Made by a program: the position numbers and the translations under genes
Notes under the pieces: model-generated
What the model was told of the DNA's origin: nothing
The model's input: only the letters and a program-made list of their open reading frames with translations
Databases searched by the model: none
Assembly (NCBI RefSeq): GCF_014652375.1
Contig: NZ_BMYR01000002.1
Span: 1 to 64,000, forward strand
From: Alishewanella tabrizica
Lineage (GTDB): Bacteria; Pseudomonadota; Gammaproteobacteria; Enterobacterales; Alteromonadaceae
DNA length: 64,000 nucleotides
Reading direction: 5' to 3'
Shown: positions 54,480-63,048 of the stretch, in pieces
Layout: each line of letters begins with the position of its first letter
Numbering within the stretch: the stretch's first letter is position 1

Positions 54480-57368
54480 ATGCCGTTGCTGTATTGGTTT
54501 TTTTTACGAGGATGTTTGTTCTTACTGCTATGTTGCAGCATATCTGCGACGGCGCATGTCAGCGATGATGTACCAGCCTTAGATAATTACTTTAAAGAAA
54601 CCCTCAATACCCGAGACGGTTTACCGCACAATACTATTAATACTATCGCACAAACAGCTGATGGCTATTTGTGGTTTGGCACCTGGGAAGGCGTAGCCCG
54701 CTACAACGGCCGCGAGTTTAGGATTTTTGATCGTAATCCTGAGACGGGTTTACCTGATGTCGGAGTCCGTACCTTTTTCGTTGATCAGCATAATGCTTTA
54801 TGGATTGGCGGTTCGCGGGGCGGTATCGTTAAAGTGCACAATGGGCAATGGCAAGCTTATCCGCCATTGGGTGTGCTGATTAATCGTCTGTTATTGGATA
54901 AACAAGACCGCTTGTGGATTGCGACCGAAGGCCAAGGTTTGTTTATGCAAAATGCGGCCGGTGAACGTTTTCAATATTTACGTCAAGATGGCCTGCCCTC
55001 AGAGCAAATACACACTTTATTGGAAGATCCTGCTGGCCGAATTTGGGTTGGTACCGCTGATGGGTTAGTTTATATAGATGCCCAATTACACATTCAGCCC
55101 GTTGCTGCTGATTACTACAATGGCGTGCCGGTATTTGCGTTAGCGCTAAATCATAAATCAGAATTATTAGTTGGTACTGAGCGCGGTTTATTTTTGTCGG
55201 GGTTGGACAATACCACGCCACAAATTTTACTCGATAATGTGCCGGTATCAGCGTTGTTGTTTGAAAACGAACACATTCTGTGGATTGGCACCATCGATAG
55301 GGGCTTGTTGCGCCAGCATGCGGGGGTTATTGAAGAACTTGATATTCGACAAGGTTTACCGAATAACCGCATTTTAGCTTTGCTTTTCGACAAAGAGAAA
55401 AACCTTTGGGTTGGGACTAATGGTGGCGTGTTTCGGTTGCGAGACGCGCCATTCTCTACGTTTACCACGGTACAGGGTTTAGCCGGTAATTATGTACGTT
55501 CAGTGTTATCGCACTCTGATGGCTGTATGTACATTGGTACCAGCCGCGGCTTGAGTCGTTATTGCGCCGGTAAAATTGATAATATCGATCTTAGTGCTGT
55601 TAGCATTGGTCAATCGGTGCTGAGTCTCGCTGAAGGACCTAATCAGAGTTTATGGGTGGGCACCTATGCGGATGGTGTTATTGAACTCAATGCTGGGCGC
55701 ATATCTCGACACTTTCATACTGATAATGGCTTGCCAGCCAATGAAGTCAGAGCGGTTCTGCCGTTAGCAGATGGCACTATTTGGATTGGTACTGCACTAG
55801 GTGCCAGCCGCATAAATGGTGAGGATATTCGTAATTTTGGCCGCGAAGATGGCTTACCCAGTCCATTCATTATGGCGTTATACCAGAGTTCAAATGGCAA
55901 ACTTTTTATTGGTAGTGGCGCGGGTGTGGTTATTTTTCAAGAGGATAAGCTTACTACCCTTAGTTTAACGCCGTTTGATGGTGCTGATTATGCTTTTGGT
56001 TTTACTGAAGATCGTGACGCTGGCTTACTCTGGATGGCGACTGATAGGGGAATCATCGCCTATGAACTCAACACGGGCAAAATGCATCTTATTGGCCGCG
56101 AGCAGGGGATCCCCTTCGACAAATTGTTTCAAGTGGTCTTGGATAAGCACGGCTATTTTTGGATCAGCAGTAACCGTGGCGTATTGCGACTAAGTCGTGC
56201 ACAAGCGTTAGAGGTGGTTTCCGGTCAACGTAATAATGTTGATGTGGAATTATTTGGTGAAAGCGACGGCATGGCCAGTGCTCAAGCCAATGGTGGCTCG
56301 GCTAAAGCGGCTACATTGCATCATGATGGTTCAGTATGGATTGCCACTTCAATCGGTGTAAGTCGTGTACAACCTGAACGTTTACAATATTTTGCCACTA
56401 TGCTACCGCCTGTTGTGATTGAGCAATTCTTAGTGGATGAAAACGAAATCAGTTTTACCGAATCGCAAGTATTACCTGCGGGGACCAATAGAATCGAAAT
56501 TCACTATGCCGGCCTTGGTTATATTATGTCGCAGCGGATCCAATACCGCACTTGGCTGGAAGGTTTTGATCAAAATTGGGTATCACGTGACTCTTATATT
56601 TCAGCGGAATACACCAATTTGCCTCCTGGCAAGTATCGTTTTAAAGTCAGTGCGGCTTATCCAAATGGCGAATGGGGCCAGAATGAGGCTGAACTGACAT
56701 TTGAAATTCTGCCGTATTTATGGCAAGAAATCTGGTTTCAGGTGTTTATTCTTTTTGCTTTTTCACTCTTGGCTGTTTTGGCGATTCGATGGCGCTTGGC
56801 CAGTTTAAAACGTAATGAGCTGCGCTTACTCAAATTAGTGTCGGAGCAAACCACAGAATTACAATTACTCGCTCGTCAAGATGCTCTAACAGGGCTGGCG
56901 AATAGGCGCGCGTTTGATGAAGCCTTACAGCATGAGTACCAGCGGGCACAACGTTCAGCATCAACGTTGTGTTTAGCGTTAATTGATATTGATCATTTTA
57001 AACAGGTCAATGATCAGTTATCGCATGCGGTGGGTGATGAGGTATTAAAACGGGTTGCTGCAGTATTGAAGCAACAAAGTAGAACGGTTGATATGCTGGC
57101 GCGTTGGGGCGGGGAGGAGTTTGTAATATTACTGCCAGACACCAGCTTAGAAGACGCTGCCGAGGTGTGTGAGCGGTTACGTCAGAAAATCGAAAAACTG
57201 GATCTGCACACGTTGTCAGCGCATTTGAAACTGACAATCAGTATAGGTCTTACCACAAACCATAAATTGGCTTTACCACAGTTATTGATCAGTGCGGATA
57301 AAGCGCTGTATCAAGCAAAGCGCTTGGGACGGAACCGTTTAGTGATTGCTGATAGTAATCAGTATTAA
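54480..57368 (+). CDS. Propeller-type sensor diguanylate cyclase
   Basis: Membrane protein of 962 residues. Signal peptide (about 1-26), then a periplasmic beta-propeller sensor of repeated two-component-regulator units (LWFGTWEGVARYNG, LWIGGSRGGIVKVHNG, IWVGTADGLVYID and so on, to about 640), a Y_Y_Y domain (about 670-745, IEIHYAGLGY then NLPPGKYRFKV), one membrane helix (about 750-771), a short coiled coil and a GGDEF domain (about 800-960). The cyclase signature GGEEF (877-881) is intact and no EAL domain follows, so c-di-GMP synthesis is predicted. Unlike the hybrid propeller kinases, the output is a cyclase. The ligand may be a glycan or similar polymer (inference from related sensors). 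Confidence 0.93.
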   Translation: MPLLYWFFLRGCLFLLLCCSISATAHVSDDVPALDNYFKETLNTRDGLPHNTINTIAQTADGYLWFGTWEGVARYNGREFRIFDRNPETGLPDVGVRTFFVDQHNALWIGGSRGGIVKVHNGQWQAYPPLGVLINRLLLDKQDRLWIATEGQGLFMQNAAGERFQYLRQDGLPSEQIHTLLEDPAGRIWVGTADGLVYIDAQLHIQPVAADYYNGVPVFALALNHKSELLVGTERGLFLSGLDNTTPQILLDNVPVSALLFENEHILWIGTIDRGLLRQHAGVIEELDIRQGLPNNRILALLFDKEKNLWVGTNGGVFRLRDAPFSTFTTVQGLAGNYVRSVLSHSDGCMYIGTSRGLSRYCAGKIDNIDLSAVSIGQSVLSLAEGPNQSLWVGTYADGVIELNAGRISRHFHTDNGLPANEVRAVLPLADGTIWIGTALGASRINGEDIRNFGREDGLPSPFIMALYQSSNGKLFIGSGAGVVIFQEDKLTTLSLTPFDGADYAFGFTEDRDAGLLWMATDRGIIAYELNTGKMHLIGREQGIPFDKLFQVVLDKHGYFWISSNRGVLRLSRAQALEVVSGQRNNVDVELFGESDGMASAQANGGSAKAATLHHDGSVWIATSIGVSRVQPERLQYFATMLPPVVIEQFLVDENEISFTESQVLPAGTNRIEIHYAGLGYIMSQRIQYRTWLEGFDQNWVSRDSYISAEYTNLPPGKYRFKVSAAYPNGEWGQNEAELTFEILPYLWQEIWFQVFILFAFSLLAVLAIRWRLASLKRNELRLLKLVSEQTTELQLLARQDALTGLANRRAFDEALQHEYQRAQRSASTLCLALIDIDHFKQVNDQLSHAVGDEVLKRVAAVLKQQSRTVDMLARWGGEEFVILLPDTSLEDAAEVCERLRQKIEKLDLHTLSAHLKLTISIGLTTNHKLALPQLLISADKALYQAKRLGRNRLVIADSNQY

Positions 57369-57405
57369 TGGATAATAATTCATTTAAATAGCATAATAAT
57401 TCTTG
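57367..57405 (+). promoter_or_regulatory. Pair of ARG boxes upstream of argC
   Basis: Two ARG-box-like 18-mers lie 3 bp apart, the normal spacing for ArgR hexamer binding. The first (57367-57384) holds TGGATAATAATTCA, nine of ten matches to TGAAT-4-ATTCA. The second (57388-57405) holds AGCATAATAATTCT, seven of ten. A weak -10 (TATAAG, 57448-57453) lies between them and argC. Confidence 0.7.
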
Positions 57406-57487
57406 ATTATGCATGAGCTTCGTTCTACACTAGCCCACGTTTTGTGCTATAAGTGTTAGCCTATTTTTTTCATTTTAAGAGTTGTGC

Positions 57488-58516
57488 ATGTCTTTAAATA
57501 ATCAAAATGTTAAAATTCGTAGTGCCGTGCTCGGTGCAGCTGGCTACAGTGGAGCAGAGCTTTGCGCCTTAATCACTGCCAATCCTTTTTTTGAATTATG
57601 TTACGCCTTTGCCTCGGGTGGTCGTGAAGCAGAGCCGTTGGCCAGTTTGTATCCTCGTTTTCAACAACAAATTGATATCATGGTTGAGCCATGGAGCGAC
57701 GCCTTTCTGGACAGTATGACAGTGGATGTGGCTTTTTTAGCCTTACCCCATGAAGCGAGCGAGGAAATTGCGCCAAAGTTACTTGCAAAAGGCATTAAGG
57801 TGTTTGATTTATCTGGTGCATTTCGTTTAAAACAAGCGGCTCTTTATCCTCAGTATTATGGTTACGCTCATCAGCATCCTGAACTTTTATCGCAAGCTGT
57901 GTATTCACTAATGGAGTGGCAAACTGCGCCGCTTGGCGACTTAGTGTCGGTACCTGGCTGCTATCCCACAGCCTGTTCGTTAGCCTTGTTGCCGGTATTG
58001 AAAGCCGGCTTAGTCACAGACGATTGTATTCCTGTGATCAGTGCGACTAGTGGCGTGTCAGGTGCGGGTAGAAAGGCCAGTTTAAGCACCTCTTTCTGCG
58101 AAGTAGGTCTTAATGCATACGGGTTCTTTAAACACCGCCATCGCCCAGAAATTGAACAAAATTTAGGGCGCAAAGTGGTATTTACACCGCACTTGGGGAA
58201 TTTCAAACGCGGCATTTTAGCAACCTGTGTTGTTAATTTAAAAAAGGGTGTAACTGCCCAACAGGTAAACGACGCCTTTGTTGCGGCTTATCAGCATAAG
58301 CCCCTGATCCGTTTTAGTCAAAAATCGCCAAATGTTGCAGATGTTGCGGGTACGCCGTTCTGTGATCTGTTTTGGCAACAAGATGGCGAGCAATTAGTGA
58401 TTATGTCTGCCATCGATAATTTATTAAAAGGTGCGGCGGCTCAGGCAATGCAAGCCGCGAATGTCCGCTTTGATGTACCCGAGACAGCAGGTTTATTACC
58501 AGGAGCCTTAGTATGA
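57488..58516 (+). CDS. argC: N-acetyl-gamma-glutamyl-phosphate reductase
   Basis: Third step of arginine synthesis, reducing N-acetylglutamyl phosphate to the semialdehyde. The 342-residue protein has the NADP-binding GAAGYSGAELCALI near residue 17 and the active-site Cys in SVPGCYPTACSLAL near residue 154. The ATG at 57488 has AAGAG six bases before it; a TTG two codons earlier is less likely. First gene of argCBFGH, behind ARG boxes. Its stop overlaps the argB start (ATGA). Confidence 0.97.
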   Translation: MSLNNQNVKIRSAVLGAAGYSGAELCALITANPFFELCYAFASGGREAEPLASLYPRFQQQIDIMVEPWSDAFLDSMTVDVAFLALPHEASEEIAPKLLAKGIKVFDLSGAFRLKQAALYPQYYGYAHQHPELLSQAVYSLMEWQTAPLGDLVSVPGCYPTACSLALLPVLKAGLVTDDCIPVISATSGVSGAGRKASLSTSFCEVGLNAYGFFKHRHRPEIEQNLGRKVVFTPHLGNFKRGILATCVVNLKKGVTAQQVNDAFVAAYQHKPLIRFSQKSPNVADVAGTPFCDLFWQQDGEQLVIMSAIDNLLKGAAAQAMQAANVRFDVPETAGLLPGALV

Positions 58517-59277
58517 AACCCGTGGTATTAAAAATGGGGGGCCGTTTATTACAAGATCGCCAAGCATTAGATGCGTTATTGGCGGTATGCGCCACGATTA
58601 AACAGCAACGCCCCGTTATCCTCGTGCATGGTGGCGGTGATCAGGTTGACAGTTGGCTGGCGAAATTTGGTTTTACCACTGAGAAAATTGATGGACAGCG
58701 CGTTTCGCCTGCTGAACAAATGCCGGTTATTACCGGTGCTTTGGATGGTGCGGTTAATGCTGAAATGGTAAGCCGAGCTATGTTGCAGGGGCTAAATCCT
58801 GTTGGGTTAAATCTGTCGGCGGGTAATGCATGTCAATTTCAGGTGAATACGCAACTCGGCGCAGTTGGTATCGCCAAACCTGCAGACGCGAAATTGTTAG
58901 AATTGCTTTTGCAGCAAGGGTTTACGCCAGTATTTAGTTCTATTGGTATTGGTCAAGAAGGGCAATTACTGAATGTAAATGCCGATTTAGCCGCTGCGGC
59001 CATCTGCCAATTAGTCAAGGGGCAGTTGGTATTACTTACTGATGTACCCGGTATTTTAGATGGCAATATGCAACTGATCCCCGCGTTAAATTCGCAGCAT
59101 GCCGCGACATTGGTTGCGCAAGGTGTGATTAAAGGTGGTATGAAAGTAAAGTTAGATGCTGCTTTAGAAACCGCTGCGGCGCTGCAAAGCAATATTGTGG
59201 TGGCAGGATGGCAAAACCCAAATGATTTAATAAATTTAATGCAGGATAAGCCAGTTGGCACCTGTATTGTTTACTAA
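58513..59277 (+). CDS. argB: Acetylglutamate kinase
   Basis: Second step of arginine synthesis, phosphorylating N-acetylglutamate. The 254-residue length is that of the enteric, arginine-insensitive type (no N-terminal extension). Visible family blocks: VLKMGGRLL, VHGGGDQVDSWL, the NLSAGNACQF region, LLTDVPGILD and KGGMKVKLDAA. AGGAG seven bases upstream and an ATGA overlap with argC make the start secure. Confidence 0.97.
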   Translation: MKPVVLKMGGRLLQDRQALDALLAVCATIKQQRPVILVHGGGDQVDSWLAKFGFTTEKIDGQRVSPAEQMPVITGALDGAVNAEMVSRAMLQGLNPVGLNLSAGNACQFQVNTQLGAVGIAKPADAKLLELLLQQGFTPVFSSIGIGQEGQLLNVNADLAAAAICQLVKGQLVLLTDVPGILDGNMQLIPALNSQHAATLVAQGVIKGGMKVKLDAALETAAALQSNIVVAGWQNPNDLINLMQDKPVGTCIVY

Positions 59278-59279
59278 CT

Positions 59280-59323
59280 AGCGCGTTCGAGGCGCTTTTA
59301 ACAATAAGGATACCGCTTAGCGG
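59280..59323 (+). other. argB-argF spacer with two small hairpins
   Basis: AGCGC/GCGCT with a 7-base loop and four T (59280-59299), then CCGCT-T-AGCGG (59313-59323). The only AAGGA in the spacer lies before the second hairpin, and no ribosome-binding site stands next to the argF ATG at 59338, so these hairpins may adjust argF translation. Confidence 0.35.
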
Positions 59324-59337
59324 ATAACGCGTGTTTT

Positions 59338-60252
59338 ATGAGTAAACTAACCCAGCTGCTATGTTTAGCTGAACTGGACCAAGCACAGCTGTCAGCATTA
59401 TTGGATTCGGCACTAAAGATCAAACACTCGCCCCAGGACTATCGGCAGGCATTACAGGGCCGCAGTATTGCTCTGTTATTTGAAAAGCCCTCGTTACGTA
59501 CTCGCGTGAGTTTTGATGTAGGCATTAACAAGTTAGGTGGCCATAGTGTCTACCTTGATTTGCAAAATGGTGCCATGGGTGTACGAGAATCTGTGGAAGA
59601 TTTTGGCAGTAACCTTGCGTGTTGGACCGATGCGATCGTGGCGCGGGTTTACTCACAAAAAACCTTGGTTCAATTAGCGCTAAGCAGTAAAAAGCCGGTT
59701 ATAAACGCTCTAAGTGATCTTTATCATCCTTGCCAGGCGCTAGCGGATCTTCTCACGCTAAAAGAGCAGTTCGGCGATCTCGACAAGGTCCATTTAGCGT
59801 TTGTAGGCGATGGTAATAATGTCTGTCATTCGTTAATGCTGGGCGCGGCTATTATGGGGATGGATCTCACGGTGATTACACCGCAAGGTTTTGGTCCAGA
59901 TGCCCATGTATTATTAAAAGCGCAAGAGATGGCTAAGCAAAGTGGTGCTAAATTAACCTTAAGTCAGCATGTGTCTTCTGCTGCAGGTGTAGATGCCATT
60001 TATACCGATACATGGTTATCGATGGGAACACGTGCCGATCCAGCATTAATTGAACAGCTTTTCGCACCCTATCAAATTAATACTGCCGTTATGCAGCGTT
60101 TGGCAGTAAAACATTTTATGCATTGTTTACCCGCACATCGTGGTCAGGAAGTGACTAGCGAAGTTCTAGACAGTGAATACTCTTTGGCGTTGCAGCAAGC
60201 TGAAAATCGCATGCATGCACAAAATGCCGTGTTAGTTAGTTTATTTAGTTGA
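59338..60252 (+). CDS. argF: Ornithine carbamoyltransferase
   Basis: Makes citrulline from ornithine and carbamoyl phosphate. The 304-residue protein has the carbamoyl-phosphate motif [12 protein letters not shown] (SxRTR) near residue 50, [11 protein letters not shown] (HPxQ) near residue 129, the ornithine-side SMG in DTWLSMG, and the HCLPAHRG loop with the active-site Cys near residue 261. N-acetylornithine carbamoyltransferase is unlikely given the SMG motif. No clear ribosome-binding site precedes the ATG. The stop overlaps the argG ribosome-binding site. Confidence 0.94.
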   Translation: MSKLTQLLCLAELDQAQLSALLDSALKIKHSPQDYRQALQGRSIALLFEKPSLRTRVSFDVGINKLGGHSVYLDLQNGAMGVRESVEDFGSNLACWTDAIVARVYSQKTLVQLALSSKKPVINALSDLYHPCQALADLLTLKEQFGDLDKVHLAFVGDGNNVCHSLMLGAAIMGMDLTVITPQGFGPDAHVLLKAQEMAKQSGAKLTLSQHVSSAAGVDAIYTDTWLSMGTRADPALIEQLFAPYQINTAVMQRLAVKHFMHCLPAHRGQEVTSEVLDSEYSLALQQAENRMHAQNAVLVSLFS

Positions 60253-60260
60253 GGTTGATG

Positions 60261-61475
60261 ATGAGCATCAAAAACGTAAAAAAAGTCGTATTAGCTTATT
60301 CTGGTGGTTTAGATACGTCAGCTATCGTTCCGTGGTTAAAAGATAACTACGATTGTGAAGTTATTGCGTTTGTGGCCAATGTAGGGCAAGGCGACGAAGA
60401 GCTGGCAGGCGTAGAAGAAAAAGCGATTAAGTCAGGTGCGAGCAGTTGTTATGTGGTTGATCTGCGTGAAGAGCTGGTAAACGAAGTTATTTTTCCCACC
60501 TTAAAAACCGGTGCGGTTTATGAAGGCCAATATCTCCTTGGTACGTCAATGGCACGTCCTGTAATTGCACGCGCCCAAGTTAAGTTGGCATTAGAGCTTG
60601 GCGCAGATGCGTTGTGTCATGGTTGTACTGGAAAAGGTAATGATCAAGTGCGGTTTGAAGGTGCTTTTGCAGCGCTAGCGCCACACCTTAAAGTGATTGC
60701 GCCTTGGCGTGAGTGGGAGTTTAACTCGCGTCAATCCCTGCTAGATTACTTAGCGAAAAAACAGATCCCAACTACCGCCTCTGCGACCAAAATTTATAGC
60801 CGAGATGCAAACTTGTGGCATATTTCGCATGAAGGTGGCGAAATTGAAAATCCATGGAATGAACCTTCTGAACAAATTTGGATGTGGACAAAATCGCCAG
60901 AACAAGCACCTGATCAAGCTGCTTACGTTGAGCTTAGTTTTGAGGCCGGTGCACTGACCAAAATTAACGGTCAGACGATGGGCGGTGTTGCCGCTATCGA
61001 GTGGTTAAATGAACTGGGATCAGAGCATGGTGTTGGCCGTATTGATATCGTCGAAAACCGGTTAGTGGGTATGAAATCGCGCGGTTGTTACGAGACCCCA
61101 GGCGGTACTATTTTGTTAGCTGGTTTAAAAGGCCTTGAAGCCTTGGTGTATGATCGCACCTCATTAAAATACCGTGAAGAAGTTGGACAAGAATTTGCGC
61201 AGCTTGTGTATGACGGCCGTTGGTTTACCCCGTTAAAAGATGCGTTACTGGCAGCGGCCACATCACTGGCGCAACAACTTACGGGCGATGTCGTTATTAA
61301 GCTGTATAAAGGTAACGTAACGGTTGCGAAACGTCGCTCACCGAATAGCTTATACTCAGAAGCCTTTGCTACTTTTGAGGGTGACGAGGTTTATAACCAA
61401 AAAGATGCCGAAGGCTTTATTCGTTTATACAGCTTGGCTAGCCGGATCCGTGCCTTGCACGCGAAAAAGGATTAA
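60261..61475 (+). CDS. argG: Argininosuccinate synthase
   Basis: ATP-dependent ligation of citrulline and aspartate. The 404-residue protein has the P-loop-type motif [18 protein letters not shown] near residue 9 and [13 protein letters not shown] near residue 116. The start is the second of two adjacent ATGs (60261), six bases after GAGG. It begins eight bases after the argF stop. This is the type 1 (shorter) form, unlike E. coli ArgG. Confidence 0.97.
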   Translation: MSIKNVKKVVLAYSGGLDTSAIVPWLKDNYDCEVIAFVANVGQGDEELAGVEEKAIKSGASSCYVVDLREELVNEVIFPTLKTGAVYEGQYLLGTSMARPVIARAQVKLALELGADALCHGCTGKGNDQVRFEGAFAALAPHLKVIAPWREWEFNSRQSLLDYLAKKQIPTTASATKIYSRDANLWHISHEGGEIENPWNEPSEQIWMWTKSPEQAPDQAAYVELSFEAGALTKINGQTMGGVAAIEWLNELGSEHGVGRIDIVENRLVGMKSRGCYETPGGTILLAGLKGLEALVYDRTSLKYREEVGQEFAQLVYDGRWFTPLKDALLAAATSLAQQLTGDVVIKLYKGNVTVAKRRSPNSLYSEAFATFEGDEVYNQKDAEGFIRLYSLASRIRALHAKKD

Positions 61476-61480
61476 GCATT

Positions 61481-62866
61481 ATGGCTATGTGGGGTGGTCG
61501 TTTCACTGAAGCGACATTAGCAGAATTTCGGGAGTTTAACGACTCCCTCAGTTTTGATTATCAACTCGCGTTACAAGATATAGAAGCCTCTAGAGCATGG
61601 GCAGCAGGCTTACTAAAAGCAGGGATAATTAATCAGGTAGAGGCACAGCAGTTAGACACTGGTTTAGCAGATTTAGCTGTCGCCATTGAAAGTGATCCTA
61701 AGTTGCCTTTGCAAACGCAAGAAGAAGATATTCACAGTTGGGTTGAAGCACAGCTGACAGCAAAATTAGGTGCGGTTGCCAAAAAGTTGCATACAGGGCG
61801 AAGTCGCAATGATTTAGTGGCTACCGATCTGCGATTGTGGACGCGGTTAAATGCGGGGCATGTACGGCAATCGTTGTTGGGAGCCATCAAAGCGTTATTA
61901 GTGTTTGCTGAGCGCGCAAAAACGGCAGTAATGCCTGGCTTTACGCACTTGCAGCGTGCTCAACCGGTATTAGTGGCACACTGGGCACTGGCTTATGTTG
62001 AAATGTTTAAACGTGATTTAGGACGTTTAGAGGATGCTGTAGCGCGTCTAGACAGCTGTCCATTAGGCTGTGGTGCGCTTGCCGGGACTGGCGTCGCGAT
62101 AGATAGGCATACGTTAGCGCAGCGCTTAGGTTTTGCAGTGCCAGCGGCAAACAGTTTAGATGCGGTATCTGATCGTGATTATGTAGTCGAGCTTTCTGCT
62201 GCAGCCAGTTTGTGTATGACGCATTTATCGCGCTTGTCTGAAGATGTGATTTTCTTTTGCTCTGGCGAAGCGGGTTTCTTTAAACTTGGCGATGCCATTA
62301 GTAGTGGTTCTTCGTTAATGCCACAAAAGAAAAACCCTGACGTGTTTGAATTACTTCGTGGTAAAACCGGTCGGGTATTAGGGCATCTTGTTGCCATTAT
62401 TCATGTTATAAAAGGCTTACCGCTGGCCTATAACAAAGATATGCAAGAAGACAAACAAGGCTTTTTTGATCTAATGGCAACGTGGCAACAATCGTTATTA
62501 GTGCTGGCAACCGTGTTACCCCACCTGAGTGTGAATGACGCGCAGTGTCGTCGCGCAGCCGAGCTTGGTTACAGTAATGCGACCGATTTAGCCGACTATT
62601 TAGTTGCTAAAGGGATCCCGTTTCGTGATGCACATGAGCTTTCGGGAGCGCTGGTGTTAAAAGCCTCATCAGCTAAGGTGGCCTTAGAAGCATTACCGCT
62701 AGCAGAGATGCAGCAGGTTTGCCCGCTGATTGCGGAAGATGTGTTTGCCGCCTTAACCATTGAAGCTGGGTTGGCAAAGCGTAATGCTTATGGCGGGACG
62801 TCACCTGAACAGGTGTTGGCAGCCCTGAAACGCAGTCAGTTGTGGTTTGATAGTTTGCTTGAGTAA
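61481..62866 (+). CDS. argH: Argininosuccinate lyase
   Basis: Last step: argininosuccinate to arginine and fumarate. The 461-residue protein has the fumarase/aspartase superfamily signature GSSLMPQKKNPDVFELLRGK (about 275-294; SSxMPQKKNP), the HTGRSRNDLVATDLRLW block and PGFTHLQRAQPV. It is a stand-alone lyase: the argA-type acetyltransferase domain fused to ArgH in some alteromonads and vibrios is not present here. Follows argG by five bases and ends the operon before a terminator. Confidence 0.98.
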   Translation: MAMWGGRFTEATLAEFREFNDSLSFDYQLALQDIEASRAWAAGLLKAGIINQVEAQQLDTGLADLAVAIESDPKLPLQTQEEDIHSWVEAQLTAKLGAVAKKLHTGRSRNDLVATDLRLWTRLNAGHVRQSLLGAIKALLVFAERAKTAVMPGFTHLQRAQPVLVAHWALAYVEMFKRDLGRLEDAVARLDSCPLGCGALAGTGVAIDRHTLAQRLGFAVPAANSLDAVSDRDYVVELSAAASLCMTHLSRLSEDVIFFCSGEAGFFKLGDAISSGSSLMPQKKNPDVFELLRGKTGRVLGHLVAIIHVIKGLPLAYNKDMQEDKQGFFDLMATWQQSLLVLATVLPHLSVNDAQCRRAAELGYSNATDLADYLVAKGIPFRDAHELSGALVLKASSAKVALEALPLAEMQQVCPLIAEDVFAALTIEAGLAKRNAYGGTSPEQVLAALKRSQLWFDSLLE

Positions 62867-62949
62867 TATTACTCGGAAAAACCGGCTAAGCCTAATGCTG
62901 AACAGTTAGCATCTTTTAGGTCGATTGAGCGCTCCAGTGTTTGATAGTT

Positions 62950-62983
62950 AAAAGCCTACAGAATCAAATCTGTAGGCTTTTTT
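62950..62983. terminator. Terminator between argH and the PBP1A gene
   Basis: GCCTACAGA (62954-62962) and TCTGTAGGC (62969-62977) form a perfect 9-bp stem with a 6-base loop, extended by four A on the left and six T on the right. It can serve both convergent genes. Confidence 0.93.
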
Positions 62984-63048
62984 ATGCCTATTGGCCAAGC
63001 TCTTGAAACCGTTTTAGTAAATTGTCACAGGCTATGTTGCAGTTGGCG

